Below, one piece after another: positions 37,148 through 45,738 of a DNA stretch of 64,000 nucleotides. How positions within the stretch are numbered: position 1 is the stretch's first letter; each line of letters starts with the position of its first letter. Source of the stretch: Anaerolineae bacterium (lineage in GTDB: Bacteria; Chloroflexota; Anaerolineae; Aggregatilineales; UBA2796); assembly GCA_019637555.1 (NCBI GenBank), contig JAHBVK010000022.1, forward strand, positions 26,303 to 90,302. The letters are read 5' to 3'. The notes beneath the pieces are model-generated. The model was given only the letters and a program-made list of their open reading frames with translations. It had not been told where the DNA came from and searched no databases. Made by a program: the position numbers and the translations under genes.

Positions 37148-37185
37148 ATCCCTCACATTCACTAGGATGTGGGGGATTTTTTATT
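37148..37185. terminator. intrinsic terminator after rplA
   Basis: ATCCCTCACAT and ATGTGGGGGAT form an 11-bp stem (one G-T pair) with an 8-base loop, followed by TTTTTTATT on the plus strand. Its right arm overlaps the last codons of the convergent BenE-type gene. Confidence 0.85.
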
Positions 37186-38373
37186 CCAGCGCATGATCAA
37201 ATTGACTGCTACACCGACCACCAGCCCCCAGAATGGTGCGCCAATGCCGAACAAGGTGAAGTTTGCAGCAGTACACAGGATCGCCGCCAATGCGCCTTCA
37301 CGTCCTTCTGACTCCATCATCGCCGCACTGATCGATCCCATCAGTGCCGGGAAAATCCCCAAGCCCGAAATCGCCGCGATCAACGCACTCGGCAGCGCAG
37401 TGAACAGCGACACCACCGTCGCGCCAAAAACGCCAAACACGATGTAGAAAACGCCTGCCGCGACGGCTGCCGCATAGCGTTTATCCTTATCGGGATGCGC
37501 TTCGGGGTTGGTCACCATCGCCGCCGTGATTGCTGCCAACGTCAAACCATGTCCACCAAGTGGAGCAGTGACGGCAGAAGCCACGCCCGTCATCACCAGC
37601 GCCTGATCGATATTAGTGTCGTAGCCAGCGGATCGCAGCACCGCTAATCCCGGCGCATCCTGCGACGTTACCGCTAAAGCGAACAGTGGTAGTGCCAGTC
37701 CTAACATCGCTTCCGCGGAAAATGTCGGCGCGGTCAGATGTGGCACGGTCAGCGCTAGACTGACGCTTTCCAGATGCACATCACCGCGCAGTGCCGCCAC
37801 CAGCACACCCACGATCAACGCCCCAACCGTCGGCGCTCGGAAGTTCACACGCCGCAGCAAGAAATAGACCAGCAGCATCGACACGACGATCAAGGAAATG
37901 CCAGATTGATCGGGCAGCGCATTGAAAAGATTGAAGCCGAACCGGATCAACACACCCGCCAACATGCCTAACACGACGGTATGCGGGATCAAACGCATCA
38001 TCCGCCCGAATAACCCCGTTGCGCCGAGCAGAATCACCGCGAGAGCCGCCACCAGATATGCGCCAATCGCTTCGCTGAACGGATAATGGATCAAGCTGGT
38101 GACCAGCAGCGCCGCGCCCGGCGTTGACCATGCCGCCATCACAGGTTGGCGAAACCATAGACACATCACGATAGTCAGGATGCCTGACCCGACGGTGACT
38201 GCCCAGATCCACGACGCCAGTTGATCTTGATTGAGATTAGCGGCTTGCCCTGCGCTGATGACGATCACCAGTGATGACGCATAGCCAACAATGACGACCA
38301 GAAGCCCGGAAAGCCAGCTCGAAGGAGTGAACGCGGCGGGTAGATCGCGTAGATTGTTGAAAATTCTCTGCAC
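37162..38373 (-). CDS. BenE-like benzoate/proton symporter family protein
   Basis: A 403-residue integral membrane protein with about 11-12 helices. The N-terminus (GLLVVIVGYASSLVIVISA) and the AAWSTPGAALL motif fit the BenE benzoate transporter family. Homologues in many bacteria have unknown or different substrates, and no aromatic catabolism gene is nearby. The start is GTG at 38373. It is convergent with the ribosomal block and its 3' end overlaps that block's terminator. Confidence 0.8.
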   Translation of the reverse strand: MQRIFNNLRDLPAAFTPSSWLSGLLVVIVGYASSLVIVISAGQAANLNQDQLASWIWAVTVGSGILTIVMCLWFRQPVMAAWSTPGAALLVTSLIHYPFSEAIGAYLVAALAVILLGATGLFGRMMRLIPHTVVLGMLAGVLIRFGFNLFNALPDQSGISLIVVSMLLVYFLLRRVNFRAPTVGALIVGVLVAALRGDVHLESVSLALTVPHLTAPTFSAEAMLGLALPLFALAVTSQDAPGLAVLRSAGYDTNIDQALVMTGVASAVTAPLGGHGLTLAAITAAMVTNPEAHPDKDKRYAAAVAAGVFYIVFGVFGATVVSLFTALPSALIAAISGLGIFPALMGSISAAMMESEGREGALAAILCTAANFTLFGIGAPFWGLVVGVAVNLIMRWNKKSPTS

Positions 38374-38452
38374 GTGAAAATCAGCCTATAGCAATGAAAA
38401 CGATATTGTGGGAAAGCAAGAGATCGAGCGAACGGCGCTGCACCAGCTCCGA

Positions 38453-38914
38453 CTACAATGTTGAGAGTCGCTTTTCGTAGCACAGACTCACCGGATCATC
38501 AAAGTAGTCACCAAACGGCGGGATCCGTTGGAAGCCGTAACGCTCGTAGAGTTTGATCGCATCGGTTTGATAAATGCCAGTCTCCAATCGCAGTACGCTG
38601 ATGCCATGATGCAGGGTGTGGTTGGCTAAGTGCTCTAGCATCAGTCGCGCTAAGCCCAACCCGCGAAACTGTGGGCGAACGTACATGCGTTTGACTTCAC
38701 CATACTCATCGTAGAGTTTGACTCCACCGCAAGCGGCTGGTACTCCGTCCATGCGGATCACGAAGAACGCCACATTCTGCTTTAGCAGTTTTTCAACGCT
38801 AAAGCCATGCCGACTTTCCGGTGGATAGTGCGCCTCAAGTGACTCTTGCAACTCAGCGATGAGCTGCATCGCATCCGCCGTATCCGGACGTTCTTCGACG
38901 ATTACCGCAGGCAT
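38453..38914 (-). CDS. GNAT-family N-acetyltransferase
   Basis: A 153-residue acetyltransferase. The acetyl-CoA loop is RPQFRGLGLARLML (about residues 95-108), with the motif-B region KLYERYGFQRI typical of GNAT enzymes. Substrate is unknown. It is the last gene of a probable operon with BioY (24-base gap) and the Rieske-like gene. Confidence 0.88.
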   Translation of the reverse strand: MPAVIVEERPDTADAMQLIAELQESLEAHYPPESRHGFSVEKLLKQNVAFFVIRMDGVPAACGGVKLYDEYGEVKRMYVRPQFRGLGLARLMLEHLANHTLHHGISVLRLETGIYQTDAIKLYERYGFQRIPPFGDYFDDPVSLCYEKRLSTL

Positions 38915-38938
38915 TTCACCTTCAGACTTCCTTGCAGC

Positions 38939-39511
38939 TTAGTTGGCGAACCAACGCAGCCGCGACTCATGCCCCAATTTCACCAGTGATGCGGCGAGCA
39001 GTACCTTGCCGAAATCCACGATCACGAATGGCACAGCGCCACCAACTAATGCCGCCTGCCATGATCCGCTGTACAGCGACAAACCCCACACGCCGAAGAA
39101 GAAGATCACCACCGCCGCCACGAATCCGCATAGCAGCGACAGGGCGAACTTCCAGCGATCCGCAGCCCGCCACGCCAAGCCCGCGATAGCAGCCCCCGGC
39201 ACGAAACCGATCAAGTAGCCCGCCGTCGGACCCAAGAACACCGCAATTCCGTGAAGTTCAGTCGGTAAGCGTCCATCCACGCCGAGAGCAACCAAGCCTA
39301 GATATGACAATACGCTAATCGCTCCCTCAATTGGTCCTAATGACATTCCCGCCAACAACACCGCCAGTGTTTGCAGCGTGATCGGTACAGGCGTGCCGGG
39401 GACAGGAATACGAATCCGTGATGCGATCAGAATCAACACCGTGAACGCGGCAATCCGTAGTACACGGATCAGCCACAGAGGATAAGCGCGTGAAGTGACG
39501 TTAGTGAGCAT
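38939..39511 (-). CDS. bioY: biotin transporter BioY
   Basis: A 190-residue integral membrane protein with six helices, the substrate-binding S component of an ECF biotin transporter. The motif RIPVPGTPVPITLQTLAVLLAG and the GPTAGYLIGF segment are characteristic. The energising EcfA/EcfT proteins are not adjacent and may be shared. AAAGG precedes the ATG. It lies 23 bases downstream of the Rieske-like gene. Confidence 0.92.
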   Translation of the reverse strand: MLTNVTSRAYPLWLIRVLRIAAFTVLILIASRIRIPVPGTPVPITLQTLAVLLAGMSLGPIEGAISVLSYLGLVALGVDGRLPTELHGIAVFLGPTAGYLIGFVPGAAIAGLAWRAADRWKFALSLLCGFVAAVVIFFFGVWGLSLYSGSWQAALVGGAVPFVIVDFGKVLLAASLVKLGHESRLRWFAN

Positions 39512-39534
39512 AAGACCTTTCAGTTTGGGTTGAG

Positions 39535-40107
39535 TTAATTAGGATATTCAACGACTTGACCAGCTATAAGCCAGCGCATATCGACGGTGATTTGCACAAC
39601 GTTATGGAGACTTGCAGGCTGACCTACATATGTCTGCTGCCCCCCATCTGCGCGGATCACAGTAATGGGATAACTATCGAGATTTCCGTAGTTAGGTCCT
39701 TCAACGTGAGTTCCATCAGGCTGGAATTTTGCGCCGCTGCCGGGACATTCAAATCTACCATTAACGTATACCCATTTATAGAGGTAGCATCTCGGTTTAT
39801 CTGGGTTAAAAGCATACAGTCCTGCTGCTGTATTGCTTAGCCAAAACTTACCTTGCACCAAGAGTGGTTCAGCATTGGGCACAGGTATTTTGTTGACATC
39901 AAACTCAAAAATATCCACTCCAAGTATGGGATATAGCGATGACTCAGCCAGTATCCAAGCCGCAAGAAAGCCCATACCGATGATCAGTATGATTCCGCTG
40001 GCGATCCATAACCAGTACAAAAACTCCCGCCGATTTATAACACCTTCTGGAATCGGCAGTTTCGGCTCATCAACCGCAACTTTGGCAACCGCCACAAATT
40101 TGCTCAT
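39535..40107 (-). CDS. Rieske-fold protein lacking [2Fe-2S] ligands
   Basis: A 190-residue protein with an N-terminal transmembrane anchor (about 33-52), like the Rieske subunit of cytochrome bc complexes. The C-terminal domain still reads like a Rieske protein (LYKW, then RFECPGSGAKFQPDGTHVEGP), but the first ligand box (normally CTHLGC) is reduced to a single C107, and the second (normally CPCHGS) is CPGSGA, keeping C121 but with G123 and S124 where the structural cysteine and histidine should be. It probably cannot hold a cluster. GAGGTG precedes the ATG. It heads the bioY-GNAT operon. Confidence 0.7.
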   Translation of the reverse strand: MSKFVAVAKVAVDEPKLPIPEGVINRREFLYWLWIASGIILIIGMGFLAAWILAESSLYPILGVDIFEFDVNKIPVPNAEPLLVQGKFWLSNTAAGLYAFNPDKPRCYLYKWVYVNGRFECPGSGAKFQPDGTHVEGPNYGNLDSYPITVIRADGGQQTYVGQPASLHNVVQITVDMRWLIAGQVVEYPN

Positions 40108-40286
40108 GCTGCACCTCGCAGCTTAGATCATGGATGATCCTAGCTTATCCCATCGCCCCGCACTAATGCCAATCAGTCCAATCCTTCATCGGTTATAACT
40201 AGCCATCATTCACATTAAGCCTGCTGGCTTATGATCTTTAACTTTTAAGTTTTGAAACTCAGATCATCATTCTCCCGATACGGATC

Positions 40287-40325
40287 ACCCTCTCCCGCTT
40301 GCGGGATGAGGGCAGGGGGTGAGGG
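40287..40325. repeat. CCCTCTCCC / GGGGGTGAGGG repeat, copy 2 (type C)
   Basis: ACCCTCTCCCGC-TT-GCGGGATGAGGGCAGGGGGTGAGGG. It shares the CTCTCC arm and the AGGGGGTGAGG tail with 11015-11064. Such elements are scattered through many bacterial genomes. Confidence 0.6.
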
Positions 40326-40447
40326 TCTTTGCACCCACTCCTAACCGTCAGTTTCCGGTCCATGGACTCGACCTTTATCATTGTCGTGTCAGCATCCTAA
40401 CCATTTCCCGCCTTCCGTTTGTCCGTTCTAACCAACCACCAACAATT

Positions 40448-40484
40448 CGCCTGAAACCGCCCTGTATTCCCTGCGAACTTCAGG
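40448..40484. repeat. 37-bp dispersed repeat, copy 2 (type A)
   Basis: Begins CGCCTGAAAC and ends CGAACTTCAGG, with one base different from 13121-13157. Here the stem extends to CGCCTGAA/TTCAGGCG (8 bp). The bases just upstream (ACCAACCACCAACAA) also resemble those of copy 1. Confidence 0.8.
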
Positions 40485-40570
40485 CGGCATTTTTCCTAAT
40501 CGCCACGATCCCGTCACCACCGCACTTCTGCTTTACTCCCCACCTTTTCCTTTCCGCTATAGTCCTGACA

Positions 40571-40609
40571 AACAAAAAAGCTGGCAGGAGTTGCGTTCCT
40601 ACCAGCTTT
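40571..40609 (-). terminator. intrinsic terminator after gltB
   Basis: On the minus strand AAAGCTGG and CCAGCTTT, with AGGA/TCCT inside, form a long stem followed by TTTTTGTTTG. Confidence 0.9.
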
Positions 40610-40632
40610 CATTACTTACTACTAATCGGCGC

Positions 40633-43600
40633 TTACTCCGTCGCCACCGTCTGATCGACCTGCTGGCGGGTTGGCACGATCTTGACGAATTCCTTATCCC
40701 AGCGTTGCAACAGCGTGTCGATCACCTCAGCGTTATCGTGCTGGTTGGCGTCGATCAAGATTTCGCGGTACTTGCACAGCAGATCCCACAGATTGCTATA
40801 GTCCTTGTCATCGACTGGCTTGATGCTCACATTCGCACCCTTCGCCAGACGTCGCTTGATCGCTAGTTCATCAAAGCCGAGTTCAGGATGCAAGCGGATA
40901 TACACCGTGCCGCCCGTCATGCCGCTGCAAATCCACGGACCGGGATCGCCTAGCACAATGGCGCGTCCAGCAGTCATGTACTCGAAGGCAAAACCCTTGA
41001 TATTGGCGCGGGAGGCAAGGAATCCGAGTTCATCTTGCAGCGGCTGGTCGATCTCGCCACCGATGATCACATCCGCACCAGACAGTCGGACACCTGCGCG
41101 GCTGTCGGCATTGCCCTGAATAAAGAACTGACCACTCTGAGCGCCGTAAGCGAAGCTCTTGCCTACGCTGCCGCCGACCAGCACACCCTTCGTGTTCAAG
41201 CCTTTGAGGATCGCCACTTGTCCACCGATAGAGCATTTGCCCAAGCCATCTTGCGTGCCACCTTCCACGATGATGTCAACGCCATCACCATGGAACGCCG
41301 CTAGACCGTTGCCGGGGATCGCCGCGCCGTTGAAGTTCAACTTGATCGTATCGGGGCGCTTCATCGACTTGCGGAATACCCCACTATCAGCAGAACCGAG
41401 CTTATGCCCGTTCTCGAAGCCGTAATGCCGCACCATCGCGCCGACCAGATGCGTACCCACCGCGCGATCAATACTGCTTGCCTCGCTGTCCTCGTAGGTG
41501 ATCACATCTTCACCAGTTTCGATGGCGTCCATCACCATATCGCTAATGATCTCGGTGAGGTGGTTGCGCGGACGGCGCAGTGCGCGACCAACCGTGCGCT
41601 GAGTCGGGGCACGTTCTGGCACAACCGCCACCTTGAGCAGCGGCGACAGATCAACGGCTTCCAGTAAGCGCACCTGCTCCAGCAGATCGGCACGACCCAC
41701 GAGGGCTTGCAATCTGGTGTAGCCCAACCGTGCGGTGATCACTCTGGCTTCCTGTGCCACAGCGCCGAATAGCCCTTGTAGCTGATCCACCGCATCTTCA
41801 TAGACCTGCGGCTCGAACGCCTTCAATCCATGGGCGATTGCTTGCTCTTTATTCTCAATTTGCGTGGCGATACCTACATGGCAGGTATCGGTCTGGCACT
41901 TGCGGCAGATCGTACAGCCGATTGCCACCATAGCCATTGTGCCAAAACCGACGCGATTCGCGCCCAGCAGCACCATCTTGACTACATCCGAGCCGGACTT
42001 CATACCGCCGTCGCACCAGATTTCCACCTTGTCGCGCAGACCGGATTTCAGCAGCGCCGCATGTGCCTCTACCACACCGATCTCGGCGGGCAGACCGACG
42101 TACTTGAGCGAGTGCTGACGCGCCGCGCCTGTGCCACCGTCATAGCCTGTGATGTTGATAATGTCAGCGTTCGCCTTTGCCACGCCCACCGCGATCACGC
42201 CGATGCCCGGAACGACGGGGATTTTCACCGCCACTTTGACGCGCGGATTGCTAGTCTTCAGTTCTTCGATGAACTGCGCCAAATCCTCAATCGAATAAAT
42301 GTCATGGTTGTTGGAGGGCGAGAGCAGGTCTACGCCAACGGACGCATTGCGCGCCGCTGCGACTTTCGCCGTCACCTTCTTACCGGGCAGATGTCCACCT
42401 TCACCCGGCTTCGCGCCCTGTCCCACTTTGATTTCCAGTAAGTAGGACGAGTTGATCAGCTCCGCGTTGACGCCGAAACGTCCCGACGCGATCTGCTGAC
42501 CGCGATGATGCGGATACTTGCCGAGCATGTCCTTGATCTCGCCGCCTTCGCCATTCAAGCTGTACATATCCAAACGGAAGGCAGCTTCAGCATAAGCACG
42601 GAACGCGACTTCACCCTGAGAACCGAAGGACATTGAGGAGATGATGAACGGCAGACTGTGTCGCCCCACGCTCAGATCGACTTCATCGGGATCAACTTGA
42701 TTCTCGGCATCAAGCTTGAAATCTAGCGTATGGCGCAGCGCCACGGGAGTATTGTGCTCAATCTCACCGAGCCGATCCATCAAACCAGTGTAATCGACCT
42801 CACCACGCGCCACTTCGCCCGCCATCTTGTAGACATGCGGATAGATGCGCGTTTCCTTCGGCGGGCGTCCCGGTTTAATGAACAGTTCGCCACGACCCTT
42901 CGACTCCTCATACAGCCGATCCCACGTCAAGCCGCGATCCTCGCTGCCCGCGAAGTTCACACAGCCCATTACCTCGGCAACTGGTGTCGCCAAGCCGATG
43001 CTGCCGAAAGTCTTGCCGTAGCCGCGCAGTTCATGAACCCCCATCGTGGAAGTGACTTTCTGCAAGCCCTTCTCGATAGCGCTCATCAGTTTGACCACGC
43101 GCTCACTGCGTTCATCAGGTGTGCCTGTGCGTCCCACCGATGTCTCGATTAGCAGATAAGGATTCACCGCATCAGCGCCGAGCGCGATAGCGAGGATGAT
43201 GTCGTGCAGGTTGCGGATTCCAGCCGCGCGGCAGACTAAACCAGTCTTACGACGATAGTTGCTGCCGTCATCATCGAAAGTCAAGCGCAGCGTGCGGTCT
43301 ACCGTCGCCAGCGCCAAATGGTGATCTAACCAGCCATAACCATCGCGGAAGGCACAAGCGTCGTCCAGCACGATCAGCCTCGCACCGCTGCGAATCGCAT
43401 CTAGCGCCTCGTCAGTCAGCCGTTCAAGCGCACCGACTACCGTTTCATCCGGTTTCACCGCTGCCGTCAGCCGCACCGATTTGCTATCAAACAACGCCAT
43501 CAAATCTTCTAGCAGCATCGTGCCAGCGCGATTAGCGGCTTTAGCGTAATCACCGAACTCTAGCAGTGGATCGCCCGCGAAATGACCGCCTGCGAGGATC

Positions 43601-45231
43601 GGCAGTCGCAATGTGACTGGCGTAACCTCATCATAATTCGTATCGGTCATGTGCAGCGCCGGACGCGGACCAACAATCGCCTCGGTACTGAAATGCTCGG
43701 TCTCGCGCTCACGGTCAATCGCTGGATTGGTGACGACGGCAACTGCTTCCTTGAAATATTCGGAAATGTTGCGCGAACCATCGCTCGATAGTGCCGCTAA
43801 CGGACCATCGTAGCCCAGCGAACCAATCGGATCGACGCCCTTATCCGCCATCTCGACGGCGATGTCGCGGTCAGTACGATACCAGCCCGTCGCCGTACGC
43901 CATGTATCCAGATTGCCGGGAGCAGCAGGTGCATCCCAGTTGATTTCGTGATGCGGATCCAGTGGACTCGGCGCTTTCACCGGACGAACGGCGCGGGCGC
44001 GGCGCTGCACTTCATGGCGCAGTTCCCGATCACCGAGTACGCGCACCGCCGTACCGCGATGCACATTGACCACAACCTTTTCACCGGGGGCAAGCGAACG
44101 CGGATCGCGGATGTTCTGTTCCAGCGGCACGACGCCTTGCTCGGAAGAGAAGTAATAATCCTTCTCCGTCTCGCCGAACCACAGTGGACGCAAGCCAAGT
44201 GCATCAACGCTGAATACGCACTCGTCACCGAAGCGCGTTACCAAGCCCGCCGGACCTTGCGCGAATGGGCCGAAGCCCATACGGTAGCGGCGGTACAGCG
44301 GCTGCTGTTCCATCGTCAGCGCGTCCGCCTCGCTAGGGACGGGCGGGAAGCAGATTTCCATTGCTTCCATCAAGGTGAATCCATAACGCTGGATCAAAGT
44401 TTCCAGCACACGATTAAGGTCCTGCGAGTCAGAGCCGTTATTGGAGAGCTGCGTGCCCAACATTCGTGCTTCTTCGCGCAGACGAGCAATCGTGTTGATC
44501 TCGCCATTATGACCAAGCAAAGTGAACGGTTGCACGCGCTCGAAGGCAGTCTCGGTATTGGTGCTGTAGCGGGAATGTCCGATGGTGATCGCTGATTCAA
44601 ATTCGGGGTCGCGCAGGTCGGGGTAATACTTGTACAGGGTATCCGCATGTCCGCGTACTTTGTAGACGACGGTATGGGTGCTACAGCTAATTACATGCAG
44701 CGGCAGTTCGCGCTCAATCTGCATCTGGAACTCGAACAAACGACCGTTGGCGTCACGTGCATCACGCCCCGGCGCATAACCTGCGATCTGCCAGAATACC
44801 GGCTCCTGACGACGCGCCAAAGGACCTAACATCTCAGGGCGGGTCTGACCGGGCGCGCTAAATAGGATTTGCAGTACGTTGAGTTCGGCACGTTCGGTAA
44901 TTTGCCGAACGATTTCGTCGGTGTTCTGTTGCGGCAAAAATAGGTGGATCACGAAGAAGTGTGGATCGGTGGCAACCTCGCTTGCCTTACCGATGCTGTT
45001 CATCGTCCTTGCCCACAGAATGCGCGGAATATCGGTCATTAAGCCGCAGCCATCACCCTCGCCAGCCACTTCGCCGGTGCGATGTCCCATTCGAGAAAGA
45101 GCCAGTAACGTGCGCTTAACGTTGCCGTGCGTAGGTCTACCTTGTTTGCGTATGTTCGCTATCAGCGCACAGGCGTCATGTTCGTCAAGCCACGGACGCT
45201 GGTTTTCTTCGGGGGGAGGGGTGATGTTCAT
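40633..45231 (-). CDS. gltB: glutamate synthase large subunit
   Basis: A 1532-residue enzyme that makes two glutamates from glutamine and 2-oxoglutarate. The N-terminal amidotransferase nucleophile is C21 (DEHDACALIA), exposed after removal of a 20-residue propeptide. The FMN domain and the 3Fe-4S motif (CTICRKCQTDTC, about residue 1128) are present, followed by the C-terminal beta-helix domain with GGSVGKSFAYGAQSG. Length is as expected (E. coli alpha subunit about 1486). GGAGA precedes the ATG. The small subunit gltD is not in the window. Confidence 0.96.
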   Translation of the reverse strand: MNITPPPEENQRPWLDEHDACALIANIRKQGRPTHGNVKRTLLALSRMGHRTGEVAGEGDGCGLMTDIPRILWARTMNSIGKASEVATDPHFFVIHLFLPQQNTDEIVRQITERAELNVLQILFSAPGQTRPEMLGPLARRQEPVFWQIAGYAPGRDARDANGRLFEFQMQIERELPLHVISCSTHTVVYKVRGHADTLYKYYPDLRDPEFESAITIGHSRYSTNTETAFERVQPFTLLGHNGEINTIARLREEARMLGTQLSNNGSDSQDLNRVLETLIQRYGFTLMEAMEICFPPVPSEADALTMEQQPLYRRYRMGFGPFAQGPAGLVTRFGDECVFSVDALGLRPLWFGETEKDYYFSSEQGVVPLEQNIRDPRSLAPGEKVVVNVHRGTAVRVLGDRELRHEVQRRARAVRPVKAPSPLDPHHEINWDAPAAPGNLDTWRTATGWYRTDRDIAVEMADKGVDPIGSLGYDGPLAALSSDGSRNISEYFKEAVAVVTNPAIDRERETEHFSTEAIVGPRPALHMTDTNYDEVTPVTLRLPILAGGHFAGDPLLEFGDYAKAANRAGTMLLEDLMALFDSKSVRLTAAVKPDETVVGALERLTDEALDAIRSGARLIVLDDACAFRDGYGWLDHHLALATVDRTLRLTFDDDGSNYRRKTGLVCRAAGIRNLHDIILAIALGADAVNPYLLIETSVGRTGTPDERSERVVKLMSAIEKGLQKVTSTMGVHELRGYGKTFGSIGLATPVAEVMGCVNFAGSEDRGLTWDRLYEESKGRGELFIKPGRPPKETRIYPHVYKMAGEVARGEVDYTGLMDRLGEIEHNTPVALRHTLDFKLDAENQVDPDEVDLSVGRHSLPFIISSMSFGSQGEVAFRAYAEAAFRLDMYSLNGEGGEIKDMLGKYPHHRGQQIASGRFGVNAELINSSYLLEIKVGQGAKPGEGGHLPGKKVTAKVAAARNASVGVDLLSPSNNHDIYSIEDLAQFIEELKTSNPRVKVAVKIPVVPGIGVIAVGVAKANADIINITGYDGGTGAARQHSLKYVGLPAEIGVVEAHAALLKSGLRDKVEIWCDGGMKSGSDVVKMVLLGANRVGFGTMAMVAIGCTICRKCQTDTCHVGIATQIENKEQAIAHGLKAFEPQVYEDAVDQLQGLFGAVAQEARVITARLGYTRLQALVGRADLLEQVRLLEAVDLSPLLKVAVVPERAPTQRTVGRALRRPRNHLTEIISDMVMDAIETGEDVITYEDSEASSIDRAVGTHLVGAMVRHYGFENGHKLGSADSGVFRKSMKRPDTIKLNFNGAAIPGNGLAAFHGDGVDIIVEGGTQDGLGKCSIGGQVAILKGLNTKGVLVGGSVGKSFAYGAQSGQFFIQGNADSRAGVRLSGADVIIGGEIDQPLQDELGFLASRANIKGFAFEYMTAGRAIVLGDPGPWICSGMTGGTVYIRLHPELGFDELAIKRRLAKGANVSIKPVDDKDYSNLWDLLCKYREILIDANQHDNAEVIDTLLQRWDKEFVKIVPTRQQVDQTVATE

Positions 45232-45375
45232 GATGACTGTCTCCGCAGTAGGTCAGATTCGATATGCGTTAATACCGTCGAGGTTGGCCAGTCAATGCTT
45301 CCAACTTCGACGGTGCGTTAAAAAATCTTTATTGGCAGGTAAGAAAGAACTTGTTGTGTGGACTATTCAAACAGC

Positions 45376-45404
45376 AGTATATATGTCAGAAACGGCGAAA
45401 TTAA
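45376..45404 (-). promoter_or_regulatory. candidate gltB promoter
   Basis: Minus strand: TTAATT (45404-45399) and TATACT (45381-45376) with 17 bases between. The -35 is weak. The gltB leader would be about 135 bases. Confidence 0.4.
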
Positions 45405-45449
45405 CCGACAAACACTGAGTTGAATGTGGTGTGAAGCATATCACAAAGC

Positions 45450-45470
45450 TGTAACAACACAGGTGTTACA
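45450..45470. promoter_or_regulatory. TGTAACA-N7-TGTTACA inverted repeat (candidate operator)
   Basis: A perfect 7-bp inverted repeat separated by 7 bases, about 70-90 bases upstream of the gltB promoter candidate on the minus strand. That distance suits an activator of nitrogen metabolism. It does not match the B. subtilis GlnR/TnrA spacing. Confidence 0.4.
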
Positions 45471-45738
45471 TATGAACAATGTTTTTATACGTTTGTTGGG
45501 CATATTGAACATGGTACGATGCACAAGCGAAGATTCCGAAAAAAGCTGTGCAGATTGACGAACGACAAGATTACCATCCGACAAGGCACAAGCATCAGGT
45601 CAGGAAGCAATATAGCGGCAGAACATTGTGATCTGGTTAAGGATTGAACCTCTATCTTTTCATCCGTCCACCACATGCTAGAATTGCCAAGCTATCGTAC
45701 TCTCCTGCAATAAGCTAGTAACCCCTTCAGAAAGCGCG

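Larger units (their letters stand above)
40108..40632. other. non-coding region with repeats and terminator
   Basis: 525 bases holding the type C repeat (40287-40325), the type A repeat (40448-40484) and the gltB terminator (40571-40609). Open frames inside it have no ribosome-binding site or family match. Confidence 0.7.
45232..45738. other. divergent regulatory region between gltB and lysK
   Basis: 507 bases with no gene I can support. It holds the gltB promoter candidate (45376-45404), the TGTAACA inverted repeat (45450-45470), and on the plus strand TTGTTG-N16-TACGAT (45493-45520), a possible lysK promoter. Confidence 0.5.

Noticed and set aside
39512..39534. Biotin operator or riboswitch ahead of bioY
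   Set aside because: Only 23 bases separate the Rieske-like stop from bioY, with no palindrome; any control would be upstream of the Rieske-like gene.
40319..40654. Open frame of 111 residues on the plus strand
   Set aside because: It spans a dispersed repeat, a terminator and the 3' end of gltB and has no ribosome-binding site.
45450..45470. Classical GlnR/TnrA box upstream of gltB
   Set aside because: Spacing between the half-sites is larger than the TGTNA-N7-TNACA form, so that specific name is not supported; it is kept only as an unnamed inverted repeat.
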